The notes under the pieces were generated by a model. It searched no databases. It was not told where the DNA came from and saw only the letters and a list, made by a program, of their open reading frames with translations. Shown one piece after another: positions 30,118 through 42,194 of a stretch of DNA of 64,000 nt (position 1 is the first letter of the stretch; every line of letters begins with the position of its first letter). The DNA is from Cryptomeria japonica. Its lineage: Eukaryota; Streptophyta; Pinopsida; Cupressales; Cupressaceae. Position numbers and translations under genes: made by a program. Where the stretch lies: the NCBI RefSeq assembly GCF_030272615.1, contig NC_081413.1:162376849-162440848 (forward strand). The letters run 5' to 3'.

Positions 30118-32640
30118 TTTCCTTCTTAGAATCCTAGCTCATTTTTTATTTCTCTTGGTCATCATCCAGGTGAGATTTTGCTCCTAAGGCCAAGTTCATG
30201 ATACTAATTTTCCTAGTCCCAACTCCTCCAACATCTTGTAGCCCATGATAGTTCTGATACTTAATGTTAAGTACAAATGCCAAGCTAATAAGATGAGGGG
30301 GGGGTGAATCATACAAACTTAATCTTCCATAAAAACAACAGATTCAACCTCAGTAACATATACTTCAGTAATATAACCAAAACTGCTAAACATGCAAACT
30401 CAAAAGCATATAAACATCATAACACTCATAACACCAGATTTAACGTGGAAACCCAAATAGGGAAAAACCACTGTGGGATTTCAGACCCACTAAGAAATAT
30501 ACTCTTCTAGAGTATGCTTGGTTAAAAGCAAATCTTGTTTAAGATTACAAACACATTGCTAGATGTGGTCCAGTTAAGGGATTTCCCTCAAATCTGTTAG
30601 GATCTTCACCTTGTTAGAAGTGACCTTGTTAAAGGATTTCAAACACTCAATCAGAATGTCACCTTGCTAGAGGGTTTTACAAATAAGACTGTTAAGTCCA
30701 CTCAATTAAGAGATTTTCTATCACTTTACAAAATAACAGTAATAAAAATATATCTACAACTTCACATCTAAAATGCTAAAGTAGATTCTTATTTGCTCAA
30801 TACAATAGGACTTATCGTGTCCATCTGTTGGGCTCTATACTCTGTTATTCAAAAGTATAGGTCTTCAAGCTTCTGTGCTCAGTAATCACTATGTAGCATC
30901 CTTGTGCATACATTTGCCCGCATGCATTGCTTATCAATAGTTCCTTATTTATAAACAATTTGCTGACCGCTTAATCTCCTTGATCACATTTCCCATGATC
31001 AATCATAGCCATTAGATCTTCAAACTTTGACCAGGTTCAATGTATCCTTTGATATGAGAAATGTTTTGCCCCACCTTGGAACTTGTGCTAGAGTATTGCG
31101 GTTCAATCTGAGTTGTAGATCTTCCTGTCGATTTTCCTTTTCCATAGATTCTTAACAAACTTCGTGCATGGCATACCAATCATTTAATCATAGCCAACTC
31201 ATCAGCTTCCTTCATTAAATAATGCTTTTATTTATTCAATGGATTCTGTTACTACTCGGTTGCAACTCAGTAAATACTAAACTTCACTCGGTAGATATTC
31301 TGCCTTCATTAACCGATAGCGATAACCTTAGGGTTTACCGACTAGGTTCTTTAGGGTTTACCGACTAGGTTCTTTGCTCGGTAACATAGTATAGTATTAA
31401 CCTTACAATTAATAACATATGTAGGATATCAAAACAATCTAAACATCATGATCTCATCATTGTCTAACTCGGTAATAGTTGCCCATTGAATAACTTATCT
31501 CTCCCCTTATTCATCACATTCTTTCTGTGTCTTTTACCGACATCTTTATACTCATCAAATCATACTTTTTAAGATATGGCAACATCATACTGAATTAGAA
31601 AATCAATTTCTTGACATCAATGTCAAAATAATAATATTAAGACAGTAAACATCCTTAGTCAGTTATATCCATAATCATCAGCAACCTTCTCAATATCCTT
31701 ATTGAAATACCAACAATCTCTCCTTGTCTGTTATAATGCCAACAGCCTGTAGACCTTATCCCAAGCAAGTAATGAATGTTTTTGGATATCATGCGGCCCA
31801 CTCCAAAATAATTTACACATGATTTGATTTAGACTATCTTCAATTGAAGCTAGCAATTTCAGACATGAAATTGATTAGATAGGGATTACAGAAAGAATGA
31901 CTTTGACCATCAAAAGCCTTTCTGCTAAAGTGAGCCATTTTCCTTTCCAAAGCTCCATTTTTTTATTAGAGTTGTCCAGAAGCTTGTCCCATTAACACCT
32001 TTTATTGATTCCCCCAAATAAAAGCAGTCAGATGAATCTACCTAGGAGGTTTACGTCTCTTAATCCCAAAATCTGAGCAATATCTCTGAGTAGACTCAGT
32101 TGCACATAGGCGAAGAAGACATCTGATTTCCTCCAATTTATGTCTTGCCATGATGCCCTATTATAATTGTCCAGCATGATCTGATACCCCTTGATTCTTC
32201 TCCAAATAAAAGTGTCATTAGAAAATTGTTGATGAGTGACTGGTTCTACTCCCAGAGTGATCTCTATTCCAATCCATTTCTCATCTAACCTAGTCTGTGT
32301 AATGCTTCTTCATAGAGCCTTTGCCATGATGATAAAAAAAAATGGAGAAAGGGGGTTGCCTTGCCCTAGCCCTCTAGCTATATTAAAAAAGCCATTAGCC
32401 ACCCCATTGACTAATAATGAAAATTTTGGTGTCTCAATACATCCTCAAACCCACTCAACCCATGATTTGTCAAACCCAAACCTGACTAGAACATTCAACA
32501 TGAAGCTTCTATCCACCAATTCATAAGCCTTTAGAATGTCTAGCTTAATTATCATGCTAGGCTTCCTTAGTTTCGTAGTTGTATGGACTTCTTTGTGGGC
32601 CACAATGATGCCTTCAACTATAGATCTCCCTAAAGAAAAC
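30118..32640 (-). pseudogene. LINE ORF2 middle part, first copy (RT), split by LTR-D
   Basis: This is the reverse transcriptase of the L1-type LINE, read on the minus strand from 32640 to 31745 and, after LTR-D, 30250 to 30118. Recognisable motifs are IIKLDILKAYELVDRSFM, GLGQGNPLSPFFFIIMAKAL and VTHQQFSNDTFIW. The last replaces the catalytic Phe-Ala-Asp-Asp with Phe-Ser-Asn-Asp, so the enzyme is dead. Further down are WRKSDVFFAYVQLSLL and KHSLLAWDKVY near the LTR-D edge. The same segment, uninterrupted, is at 53414-54443. Toward the C terminus it is cut by Copia-B and continues at 8504. Confidence 0.85.
30251..31744 (-). mobile_element. LTR-D: single copia-type LTR with PBS and PPT stubs on its two sides
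   Basis: The LTR itself is 30265-31715 (TG...CA; minus strand from TGTTGGTATTTC to ACTTAACA). On its 3' side (30251-30264, minus strand) lies TTAAGTATCAGAAC, a decayed PBS. On its 5' side (31716-31744) is purine-rich ACAAGGAGAGAT, preceded by TGTTGGCATTATAAC, which looks like the end of an internal region. Relative to 53541 the whole block interrupts the LINE at ...GTCTA/GGGCTAC. A clean 5-bp target duplication is not preserved (CAGGC/TGGGC at best). The LTR carries ggaaacccaaatagggaaaaacc near 30456. Confidence 0.7.
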
Positions 32641-33528
32641 TAATGCAGGAGCATCGCGGGGATATTGAATCAGTTAGAAGTCAAATAGTCAGAAGTCAAA
32701 CGTTCAGAAAGATGAGCAGTATCAGAACCAAGGATATAACAATGCAGTTAGATTCATTAGAGAGGGGATTTTTTGTCGACAATTTATTGCGTGAATGTGG
32801 AAGGAGGGAGGTCGTTAGGCCACTCCAAAGAAACCAAATATGTGTTTGAACAGTTTGTTATTTGTAAACATCGAATACTGAATGAAACTTCCATTGTATG
32901 TTGTATATTAAAAAATTTAATCCTTTGGTATTCACATGTCTTTGTGTTGGCTATTATTGACTCCTCAACTCATGTAGTGCATTCTTAACACCATTTGTTA
33001 TCAATTTTTATTATTCTTTTGTTCTATTCCTGTCACACAGGAAGTCTGTAGGTGTTGTTTGGCTTCCTAAACTTCCTATTGTTTGGGAATATAGTATGTA
33101 TATGGGTTTTAGCTAAATCGTACTATGCCAAGAGGTTAGTGTGATAAAGTGTCATTGTTGTAAATAGTTGACAAAGTTGTCATCTGAATAGATAACTCGA
33201 TGAAGTGTCATTGGTATAATTTGTTCTATCAGGATTACAAAATATTGTTCAGTCAACCTCGCATGGCTATCCCGATAGACCATCCAATGTCTTGTTCAAC
33301 ATAAGCTATACCAAAATTAGTATCATCGAGATAGGTTGTTGTATCGAGATTACTGAAGAAAATTTTTTTTTGCCTTTATGAGTCATTCTGATGGTGATCA
33401 AGAAGACATGTTCAGAATCGCTATTCTGATACTGGTATTTGACAGTGATTTAGCAGATTGATATTGTTATTCTAATATCAATGTTCAAATGTGGTTAATC
33501 TAATTTGTAATTTGAACCTGTAGCTAGG

Positions 33529-34988
33529 AAATCGGGAAATCATCAAAGCAATATAAATATTAATCTAGGTCAATCACGAAAGCTCAAATGCAATGATCAA
33601 TCCTAAAAACACTCAATGAAAACATGAAAACAAGACATCAATTCAAGATTGAAAACTAAGCAAACCAAATGCATATTTGGATGTCTTCTTCATGTGGCTC
33701 CATTGTCTTTCTTTCTCCTTCAAATAGATTTGTTTGTGGCTCTCACCTACTAGTGCATAAGCATGATGTGAAAGCAAGTAGACAAGATTGTAGTGCAAGA
33801 GTACTCGAAGCGTGATTGATTTGACCAGGTTGTAGTCTTGATTGAAGAAATTTATCCAATTTATAGACAAATTGGAGAAAAGATCAGATTAGCATGAAAG
33901 TGATTCGAATGGAAATTCAAACCAAGAATAGCAAAATTATGACATGTGTATGACAAATTGCTATGCAAGGATTTATGACAAGATTTTGAAATAGAAATAG
34001 ACATTTAGGAGTTTAGGAGAAATTAGAAAATTAAGTTGGAAATAATGACTTGGAAATTAGGAAATTGATACAAATTAGGTAAATTAATTAATAATTTTTC
34101 ATTCATTAATTAATTTACAAAAATAGGAGGAATAATTAGCCAATTAAATAAACATTTAATTGTGACAAGAAGACTTAGGATAGATAAATAAATCATTTAT
34201 CCTAAAGAGAAAATGGAGAGAAAATGACAAACAAGGTTAAATGAATAAATCATAAAACCCTAGAAGATAAATTAGAAATGCAAGGATGACAATTAGGTCT
34301 TGATGTAAAATTGATTTGATGTTGATTTGATCATAATTTTGAATTGATAAATGATTTGATACTGATAAGTGATTTGATTGACAAATGTGCCAATTGACGA
34401 GGAACAATGACTTATTGATCCAAATTGACATGATTGAGAAAGACGACAATCCATGACAAATCGATCGCAAAATGACAAAATCGACAAGAGGACAAGAATC
34501 GATGACAAAATAGATTGCAAAATGACAAGATTGAAAATGTCAATGATCGATGACAAATCGATCACAAGACAACGAGATTGATGACAAATTGATCAAAGGA
34601 CAAGGATCGATGACAAATTGATCGCAAGATAATAAGATTGAAAACGACAACGATCGATGACAAATCGATCGCATGATGACAAGATTGATAAGAGGACAAA
34701 AACCCTAATTAGGATTGACAATGTCCAAAATGATGACAAATGAGCACGCACATTGATGCGACAGGATAAGATCGACCAAAATCATGACTGAAGATTATTG
34801 TTGACAAGACCAAATTCAAGAGCCAAATAAATGAAGAATGCAAAAGAAGGACTCAATGCTCACAAATGATAAAGACCTAGTGCGAATCATAGGAGAAATG
34901 TTAATGCAATGCCAGAACCCTAAAATAAGGCAATGCGCAAATGTTAAAGTACGATTCTGCAAGCGTTGACCATTTTTAGGTGTCTACA
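33529..34988 (-). repeat. Tat 3' LTR (1460 bp)
   Basis: On the minus strand it runs TGTAGACACC...CCTAGCTACA. The region 34437-34700 is a degenerate tandem array built on GATCGATGACAAATCGATC with aagattga spacers, in the U3 half. Confidence 0.93.
34437..34700. repeat. Palindrome-rich tandem array in Tat LTR
   Basis: At least six degenerate units of 30-45 bp centred on (g)atcgatgacaaat(c/t)gatc, which is largely self-complementary (GATCGAT...ATCGATC). The matching array of the other LTR is at about 48380-48620. Confidence 0.8.
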
Positions 34989-35006
34989 TTTTGCCCCTCT
35001 TTGAGA
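34989..35006 (-). promoter_or_regulatory. Tat polypurine tract
   Basis: The minus strand reads tctcaaagaggggcaaaa directly upstream of the 3' LTR start TGTAGACACC. Confidence 0.85.
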
Positions 35007-35564
35007 CAATGCAATTTTAAGTGTTGTTTCAAAGAACAATAATGAAAATGCCCCAGACTCTGACAATGACATATGAAAATGCCCCAGACAATAACAATGA
35101 CATATGCATGCCCCCTCGAGGAATTGGCCGGAAACATGCAGAAAAGAGGCCAATTGATTGATAATAATGATAGAATATGATAGGAGCAAACAGACTAAAA
35201 ATCGGAGATCAGATACATGAATGACAAGCAATGGAAGGTGCAAAAGACCGCAACTAGCATAAGATGGAGAGAGTGCACGTCCATCTATGCACTGACAAAG
35301 ATCTATAAATGAGATAAAGAGAGTGAAAATTGCTCATTTGCACTAGCCAAAGAGGAGAATTTGTTGCTTTGGAAAAGGACACTTGCAGAGAGATGGCGAA
35401 CATTCCAATGGTAGATCACCTCGGAGAATGTGTATGCACCTACAGACGACCGGACAATGCGGGAGCAGTGGTATGTGTCTCAAAAACCCATATTGTCAAT
35501 TTTATGTATTTGACTTGCTTGCGGGACATTGCGGGGCCCATAGAAAATGCAGAAACTGACTTCT

Positions 35565-35670
35565 ACGCTTGTGTAGGGTGAATCCTGCACTTGTGTAGGG
35601 TACACAAGAGCATTTTGTTGCTACACAAGCGCAGGACTTAGCACACAGGCGCAGTTGTGCTCTGGCAACC
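35565..35670. repeat. Scattered ACACAAGCGCAG motifs near the antisense ORF start
   Basis: Five occurrences in mixed orientation: acgcttgtgtaggg, acttgtgtaggg, acacaag, acacaagcgcag and acacaggcgcag. The same core forms the leader minisatellite at 47150-47312. No gene was seen in the rest of 35007-35820 beyond short frames. Confidence 0.65.
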
Positions 35671-35819
35671 CTAATTTGGTCAAAAAATGGCATGCAAATG
35701 ATCCCGAAAAGGGGGATAAGAATAGGATAGGTCAAAATAGATTAGAAACACCTTGATGTGGACATGAAACAAGGAAATGCAGCCCGTAGGAGCAAACCCT
35801 AAAACTGAAAAAATGTGCC

Positions 35820-37345
35820 CCAATTGTGATGCAGAGTCGACACTATCCATTGATCACACGGGAGAACCGACCTGACTATTTCATGTTATGACATAGACTC
35901 AGGAGCATAGATAGAGATACATTAGCAGGACTTGGGATATACTATATCACATTCATGCCTGAGATTAGGGCAAACATAGGACTGCTTACCGCATTGGCAT
36001 TCAGAGACCTCCTCATTCCATCTGGCGACTGGAGAGGCGACTGTGACACTAGAGGATGTATGGCATATCCTCCGCATTTTGATTCATGGAGAGATGATAG
36101 AGTATGACCCAGTGATAGGGAGAGACGCTTTGTGTAGATTATTTGAGTGTGACGCAGATGATTTGGATATCGTAGAGAGGGAGATTGGCTGGGAGACCAT
36201 GGCATCAGAGTATGATCAGCGGTATGTGGTGATAGCCGTGGTTATAGCATGCTTACTAGTAGGAGACAGACGAGGACATGGATTCCCTATTGGATGGGGA
36301 AGAGTGCTAGAGTGGATGGCAACAGAGGGTACAGTGTATGCATGGGGACCATGTGTATTGGCTATGCTATATTTTCAGCTGCATCAGATAGCATACTAGG
36401 GAGTTCAGACTTTGAGCTGTGGGGTTACACTATTACAGGTATGGGCCTTTGAGCACATAGCCATATGTCGACCGATTGCAGAGAGACAAGTATTACCACA
36501 CCGACCATATGTGTACTATTATGGGGGAGCACTGAGACAGGGTCCTTTTGGATACATATTGTATTGGCGACATGAGCTAGACAGATTGAGAAAGTTCACA
36601 TGGAGGCCATATCTTGATTGCCCTGGATGGTCAGATGATAGTGATGATCTATCGTATTACAGATAGGAGAGGTACCTGATTGGGCGACCAGTGAATCGCT
36701 AGAGAGTGATGGAGATGTACTTCCTAGAGAGAGTCAGATGACAGTTTGGAGAGAGGCAAGATGTACCTAGAGGGACTGCACAAAGATGATGAGGATGAAG
36801 ATAATGAGCCAGACTCAGTCGATCAAGAGTCATTGCAGGATATACCCATAGAGCCGGAGATAGCTAGGATAGAGGAGATGGAGATGTGCAAGGCTACCAT
36901 AGCGAGTCAGCATGATCATATTGCGACATTAGAGAGACAAAATGCCATTTTGAGGATAGAGCATGATCAGTTCAGAGCAGAGATAGCCAGACTTACAGCG
37001 GCTTGAGATATAGCAATAGCCTAGGCACAATGAGAAGAACATAGAGTCACTGAGTATATTGGGTCGATTAGGGATGCCAGTGCACGTGAGATGGCACAGA
37101 TGTTGGTAGAGACCAGAGAGGAGATACGCCTTTGTAGGACACTATATGAGAGTGCAGTTCCACCAAAGCAGAGAGCATCATCATATCGGGCACGATCGAG
37201 GACAGAGAGCAGGACACGCTCTTGGAGGTTAGTGAGAAGCATGGGGGTGAGTGGACCTATGAGACCACCACATCCAGAACCTTGGATAGGAGAGACATCA
37301 TCCTTGAGACATGGTAGGGATGAGGAAGATAGAGGGAGCACCTAG
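35820..37345 (+). pseudogene. Antisense plant-mobile-domain (PMD) ORF with coiled-coil tail, inside Tat element
   Basis: It lies on the strand opposite to Tat gag-pol, between pol and the 3' LTR. Around 35955 the frame reads MPEIRANIGLLTALA. After a frameshift it gives SSFHLATGEATVTLEDVW (about 36015-36063), then VLEWMATEGTVYAWGP (36304), VTLLQVWAFEHIAICRP, LRKFTWRPYLDC and RQFGERQDVPRGT (about 36738-36776). These are the successive blocks of the plant mobile domain (aminotransferase-like, PF10536 type). Single stops occur at about 36397 and 36662, with two more before the end of the domain. After another frameshift an acidic stretch and a coiled coil (EIARIEEMEMCKATIAS, HIATLERQNAILRIEHD) end at 37006. 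An Arg/Ser-rich tail reaches 37345. PMD proteins are found in plant TEs and in host silencing-related genes. Whether this one aided the element is unknown. Confidence 0.82.
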
Positions 37346-38994
37346 TGACAGAGGCACGTGCTCCTTAGGACAGAGACAGATGTAGTTTGACATTTTGTAG
37401 TCAGCCTGCGGGCCATACTTAGGACAGACAGTCCAATATTGTACTCTGATATTATGTGGATACATGATATGATATGCATCGATATGATGGGATGCAATGT
37501 GTTATGACATATGATTATTTTCCATGTATGGATGGCTTATGCACTATTGATGTATTATTGTGGAACATGTATGGATTTTTAATGTGTTTTTGATGCATTT
37601 ATAATATGAAATGGACAAAATGCGTGATATGATGCTTGATGTGATGTTTGATATAATGCAAATGTACTAACCAAATGGATGCAAGATGCAGCATATGTGT
37701 TTGGGGAAATCGGAGCACTAGACCAAACTGACTATCCAAACGGATGGAAGAAATGTTAGTTAGAAGAAATGAGACAGAGGACAGTTAGAGACGAAGAAAA
37801 ACTTGCTTTCAGTAATGCACTTTGTAGGTGAGAACCTTTATTTAATGTAGCAAAACGGATGCATAACATCATGGCATGGAAGGCCAGAGCTGAAATGCAA
37901 CCCTTTTTGCAAAAGACAGACACATCGCAGACAAACAGCAATCACAACAAAAAAGAAAGGGACCATGAACCATCCCGGTCACTCTAAATCACTTAGTGAC
38001 ATCATCGAGTAACATAGGAACATGATCGAAGATAAATCAATAAATGATAAGACTCGCAAATTCCAACAAGTGAAACAAACATCTTGATCTTCCTTGTCAA
38101 AATTTGAAAGCGTTGATAGGACGATCATGATGTCTGGTTTCAGGACATGCGGTACCCCGTCTAAGATAGGACACAGTCTTGTTTCGAGTATACCACACCC
38201 TGTATAAGACCCATGATAATGTGCCAAGGATGAATGATATTAATGTTGATGTTCGATTGAGAAGACAATTGTGATCAGTTTGAATGTCTAGTTTGATTGA
38301 AAAAGTTCATCTGTTAACGCATGATTTCATTAAAGCACAGTGTGTGATTGCGTGTCGTTGGATGTATACTCAATGATCTGTCTATGCACAGAGGGGTTAA
38401 AAATGCTTGTTTTTGGATTTTAATGTTTTTGAAATTTTTTTTTTGGTTCATTTTTTTCAGGACTTTATTTGATTTTTTAGGGATACATCTTAGGACATTT
38501 TAAAATTTTTTTGGATTATTTCAGGACATTATTCAATTTTTTTATGATTATTTCAGGACATTTTAAAATTCAAAAGCTCCAGTGATTGATCATGACAAAG
38601 GGAATGCACCCAATGCACATCTGAAAGACATATAGAGAGGCCAGGACCAAAACATATGCACAAAAAATGGAGTATGCAAGACAATGATGTTGACCAATCA
38701 CAGTCCTGAAATAGAACATTGGGTCAAGACCGGGATAGGCATGATAAATCTTGAGAGAGAAAGCATAGCTAGAGGTCATGATAGATGATAGAGCAATGAT
38801 CGTTCTTACACATGGCGCTTGTTTGCTAGGTTTTCACCAAGGTACTTGCCCAAAGTGCCTGTTTGCTAGGTTTTCACTAGAGGGCGAATCATTTTTCTTT
38901 ACTTTTTTTTTTTTCACTTTTTTTTTTGTATTTTTTTAAAAATTTTTTTTTGTATTTTTTCAGGATCATACTTGAAGAAGTGATGATAGAAAAT
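37346..38994. other. Tat spacer between integrase end and antisense ORF
   Basis: No coding region. It contains at least four spaced copies of tttcaggacatt or close variants (about 38455-38565), T-rich runs (38890-38960) and a direct repeat of tgtttgctaggttttcac (about 38820-38880). It is the meeting point of the two convergent ORFs, so a transcription terminator for either strand would lie here. Confidence 0.6.
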
Positions 38995-40400
38995 TATGCC
39001 CAGTACTTGCAAAGGTGCATGCTATTTATAGAATCGGACAAAGGTTCACCTTTTGGGGTGGCAAGCTAGTATGCCCCCGAGCCATAGGCTGCAGTCACTA
39101 TGAAAGGCCCAACCCAATTAGGTTCAAACTTGCCTTTGATGATGTCAGTGGATTGTGCATTCTTGGGGTTTGCCTTTAAAACCAGATCTCCCACTTCGAA
39201 GTGTTGCCCTTTGAATTTCTTATTATAAGAGCGATGGAGACGGTTTTGATATGCTTGCAAATGTGTTAGGGCTGTCTGACATTTCTCATCTAACATCTCA
39301 AGCTGATGCAATTGAGAGACTCTATGCGTCTCATCATCAATCAGATGTTGCAAGGAAACACGCAAAGAAGGAATCTCAACCTCCAAGGGTAAAATGGCCT
39401 CCGCACCAAACACCAAGGAATAAGGTGTTGCACCAGTAGGTGTGTGGATAGAAGTGCGATAAGCCCATAGTGCTGGATTCAACTATACATGCCAATCTCG
39501 ACCAGCATCATTGACAACCTTTTTCAGGATCTTGATAATTGTTTTATTTGATGCTTCGGTTTGACCATTACCCTATGGATAGTATGGACTAGAGAAACGG
39601 TGTTGGATATGAAACTTTTCACAAAGTTCCTTGACATTTTTATTCTTGAAGGGACGACCATTATTTGTGACCATGGCAAGGGGAACCCCATATCGGCATA
39701 TGATATAGTTCAATAGGAATTTTGAAATTTGCACACCAGTGATATAGGTCATGGGGATAGCCTCGATCCACTTTGTAAAATACTCTGTGCCTATAATGAT
39801 AAACTTGTGTCCATTTGCAGATGTCGGGTGAATCTTGCCAATAAGATCCAATCCCCATTGAGAAAAGGGCCACGGAGATATGACAAAATGAAGCTCTTTG
39901 ACTGGTGCATGAATGTAGTTCCCATGGATCTGGCATTTGTAGCACTTCTTAACAAAATCATGAACATCTTTTTCCAGAGTGGGCCAATAATACCCAGCAC
40001 AAATCAACTTTTTGGCTAAGCTCAGACCATTGAAATGGCCCCCACATATACCATCGTGAACCTCGTGAAAAGCCGTTTGTGCTTCATTAGAATCCAAACA
40101 CCTGAGGAGAGTATGGTCAAAGGAATGACGATAAAGGGTGTCGGCAATGATGACATATTTGGCTGTCTGTTGGATGAAGGCTCGGCGTTGGTTAGAGGGA
40201 AGGTTAGGTGGTAAGGTTTGGGATTTCAAGTATTGATATACGTCATTGTACCACGGGGAGTTGGGACCAACAAGAACGCACATCACATCTGCTATCGGAA
40301 TGTCAAAAGAAGGAACAAGCAACTGTTCAACCAAAAATTCACATTTGTCCATATTGTGGGGCATATTCAACATGGAAGCGATCGTAGCCATCGCATCTGC
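38995..40400 (-). pseudogene. pol: Tat integrase remnant
   Basis: The zinc-binding region reads HEVHDGICGGHFN ... CYKCQIHG. The core follows with GLDLIGKIHP, FTKWIEAIPM, the motif VTNNGRPF (Asn where the second catalytic Asp is expected) and NGQTEASNK with the catalytic Glu. The C-terminal part has NPALWAYRTSIHTPTG, FGAEAILPLEVEIPS and FEPNWVGPFIV, with no chromodomain. Stops YYP-stop-GNG and WHV-stop-LNP are TAG at conserved Gln positions. Confidence 0.92.
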
Positions 40401-42194
40401 CGACTTGTTTTGAATTCTTGGAACTTGACTGAAATGGATAGCTGTGAATTGTCTTGAAGAAATCTACCATGTGCTTGTAGGGAATAAGCTTTTCATCTTT
40501 TGTTTCGTAGTCATCATTCACTTGTCAGATGACTAACTGAGAATCTTCATAGACTTGCAAATATGTGATATTCCAGTGGACCGCTACTCGGAGTCCTCTG
40601 ACCAGTGCTTCATACTCTGCAATGTTATTGGTACAATGAAAAGTTATTCTATAGGACTTGGGAATAGCATCACCTTGAGGGGTGACAAACAATATGCCTG
40701 CTTTGGATCCGAACTTGGTATGGGACCCATCAAAGTATAACTTCCATTCATTAGAAGATGTAAGAGCAAAGACTGATTCATCCAAAAAATCTGTCAACAT
40801 TGGATGATCATCATAAATAGGAGCCTCTACAAGTTGATCCGCTATGACTTGTCCTTTTATTTCCTTTCACTCCATATACTCATTATCAAATTCACTGAGG
40901 ATCATAACCCACTTTGCTAGGTGACTCGTCAAAGCTGCTCTGCTAAGCAAGTATTTCAAGGGATCATTTTTTGCAACCAGCAATGTTTGGTGATTTAACA
41001 TATAGTGTCGGAGTTTCTGCATTGCAAAGACCACTGCTAAGCATGCCCGTTCAATAGTTGAATAATTCAGCTCATATCCTACTAGTGTCCGGCTGATATA
41101 ATAAATAGCTCGCTCTTTGCCATTCTCATCTTGCTGGGCCAAGAGAGCTCCTAGTGCCATTTCAGTTGCAGAAATATACAATATAAATGGATTTCCTTCG
41201 ATAGGAGGCATTAGAATAGGCGGCGACAACAAATAGTCCTTGAGAGCTTGAAATGTTGATTAACATTTCTCAGTCCATTTAAAAGTCACTCCTTTATGAA
41301 ATAGATGCTGGAATGGATGACATTTGTCTACCAATTGAGCTATGAAGTGGCAGATTGATTGTAGCTTTCCTTACAGACTTCGTAGTTGATGGAGATTAGA
41401 AGGAGGAGACATGTCCATGATTGCTTTAACCTTGGTCGGGTCGACTTCGATGCCTCTGTAAGAAACAATGTACCCTAGTAATTTTCCGGTGGTGACACCA
41501 AAGACACACTTCTTTGGATTGAGTCTAAGCTTGTAGGTCGCCATTCGGTCAAAGATTGGGCCCAGGATGGCTAGATGACTATCTCTAGTGATAGATTTGC
41601 ATAATAAGTCATCAACATAGTCCTCCATCAAAGCATGCATGAAATCATGGAAAATTGTCATCATTGCTCTTTGATATGTTGTGCCAGCATTTTTAAGACC
41701 AAAGGGCATCACATTCCAACAATAGGTACCCCAAGCACAGGTGAATGCAGTCTTATGTTGATCTTCAGGAGCAATGCAAATTTGGTTATAGCCAGAGAAA
41801 CCATCCATTAATGAGAGCATCTCATATCCAGCAGTCATGTCAACTATGATGTCGATATTTGGCAGTGGAAAATCATCTTTAAGGCATGCTTTATTAAGAT
41901 CCCTAAAATCTGTACAGATTCTGATGCCCCCAGTTACCTTGCTAACTGGTACTAAATTGGAAATCCAGTCTACATAATCAATGGGTCAGATAAAGCCCAC
42001 ATCTAGTAATTTCTTCAGTTCCACCTTGACCAAAAGAGCCACCTGGGGATGCATCTTTTTGAGTTTTTGTTTGATAGGCTTGGCATCTGCTTTTAATGGC
42101 AAGTGATCAAGGACTAATTCTGGATCAAGGCCAGGCATATCTGCATAGGACCATGCAAAGCTAATCTTCTTCTCAAGAAAGAAATTGACAAAAT
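40401..42194 (-). pseudogene. pol: Tat reverse transcriptase, RNase H and second (archaeal-type) RNase H remnant
   Basis: The RT has ELVLDHLPLKADAKPIKQ, then VSKVTGGIRICTDFRDLN, MDGFSGYNQICIAPED, MPFGLKNAGTTYQRAM and the intact active site YVDDLL (YVDD at 41609-41620). The first RNase H region follows (LALGALLAQQDENGK-type block, SRTLVGYELNYSTIE, LAVVFAMQKLRHY) to 40867. The second RNase H, with LYFDGSHTKFGSKAG and NNIAEYEALVRGL (40530-40760), defines the Tat lineage. Stops occur at GFI-stop-PIDYV, RSL-stop-GKLQ, EKC-stop-STFQ and LVI-stop-QVND, all explained by CGA or CAA/CAG to stop. A frameshift precedes the integrase. Confidence 0.93.

Noticed and set aside
32236-32526. Plus-strand frame of 96 codons as a possible host gene
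   Set aside because: It is the complement of LINE reverse-transcriptase sequence (GLGQGNPLSPFF region).
38400-38565. CRISPR-like or satellite array from repeated tttcaggacatt
   Set aside because: Copies are unevenly spaced and imperfect, the spacers are T-rich, and the context is a plant retrotransposon spacer.
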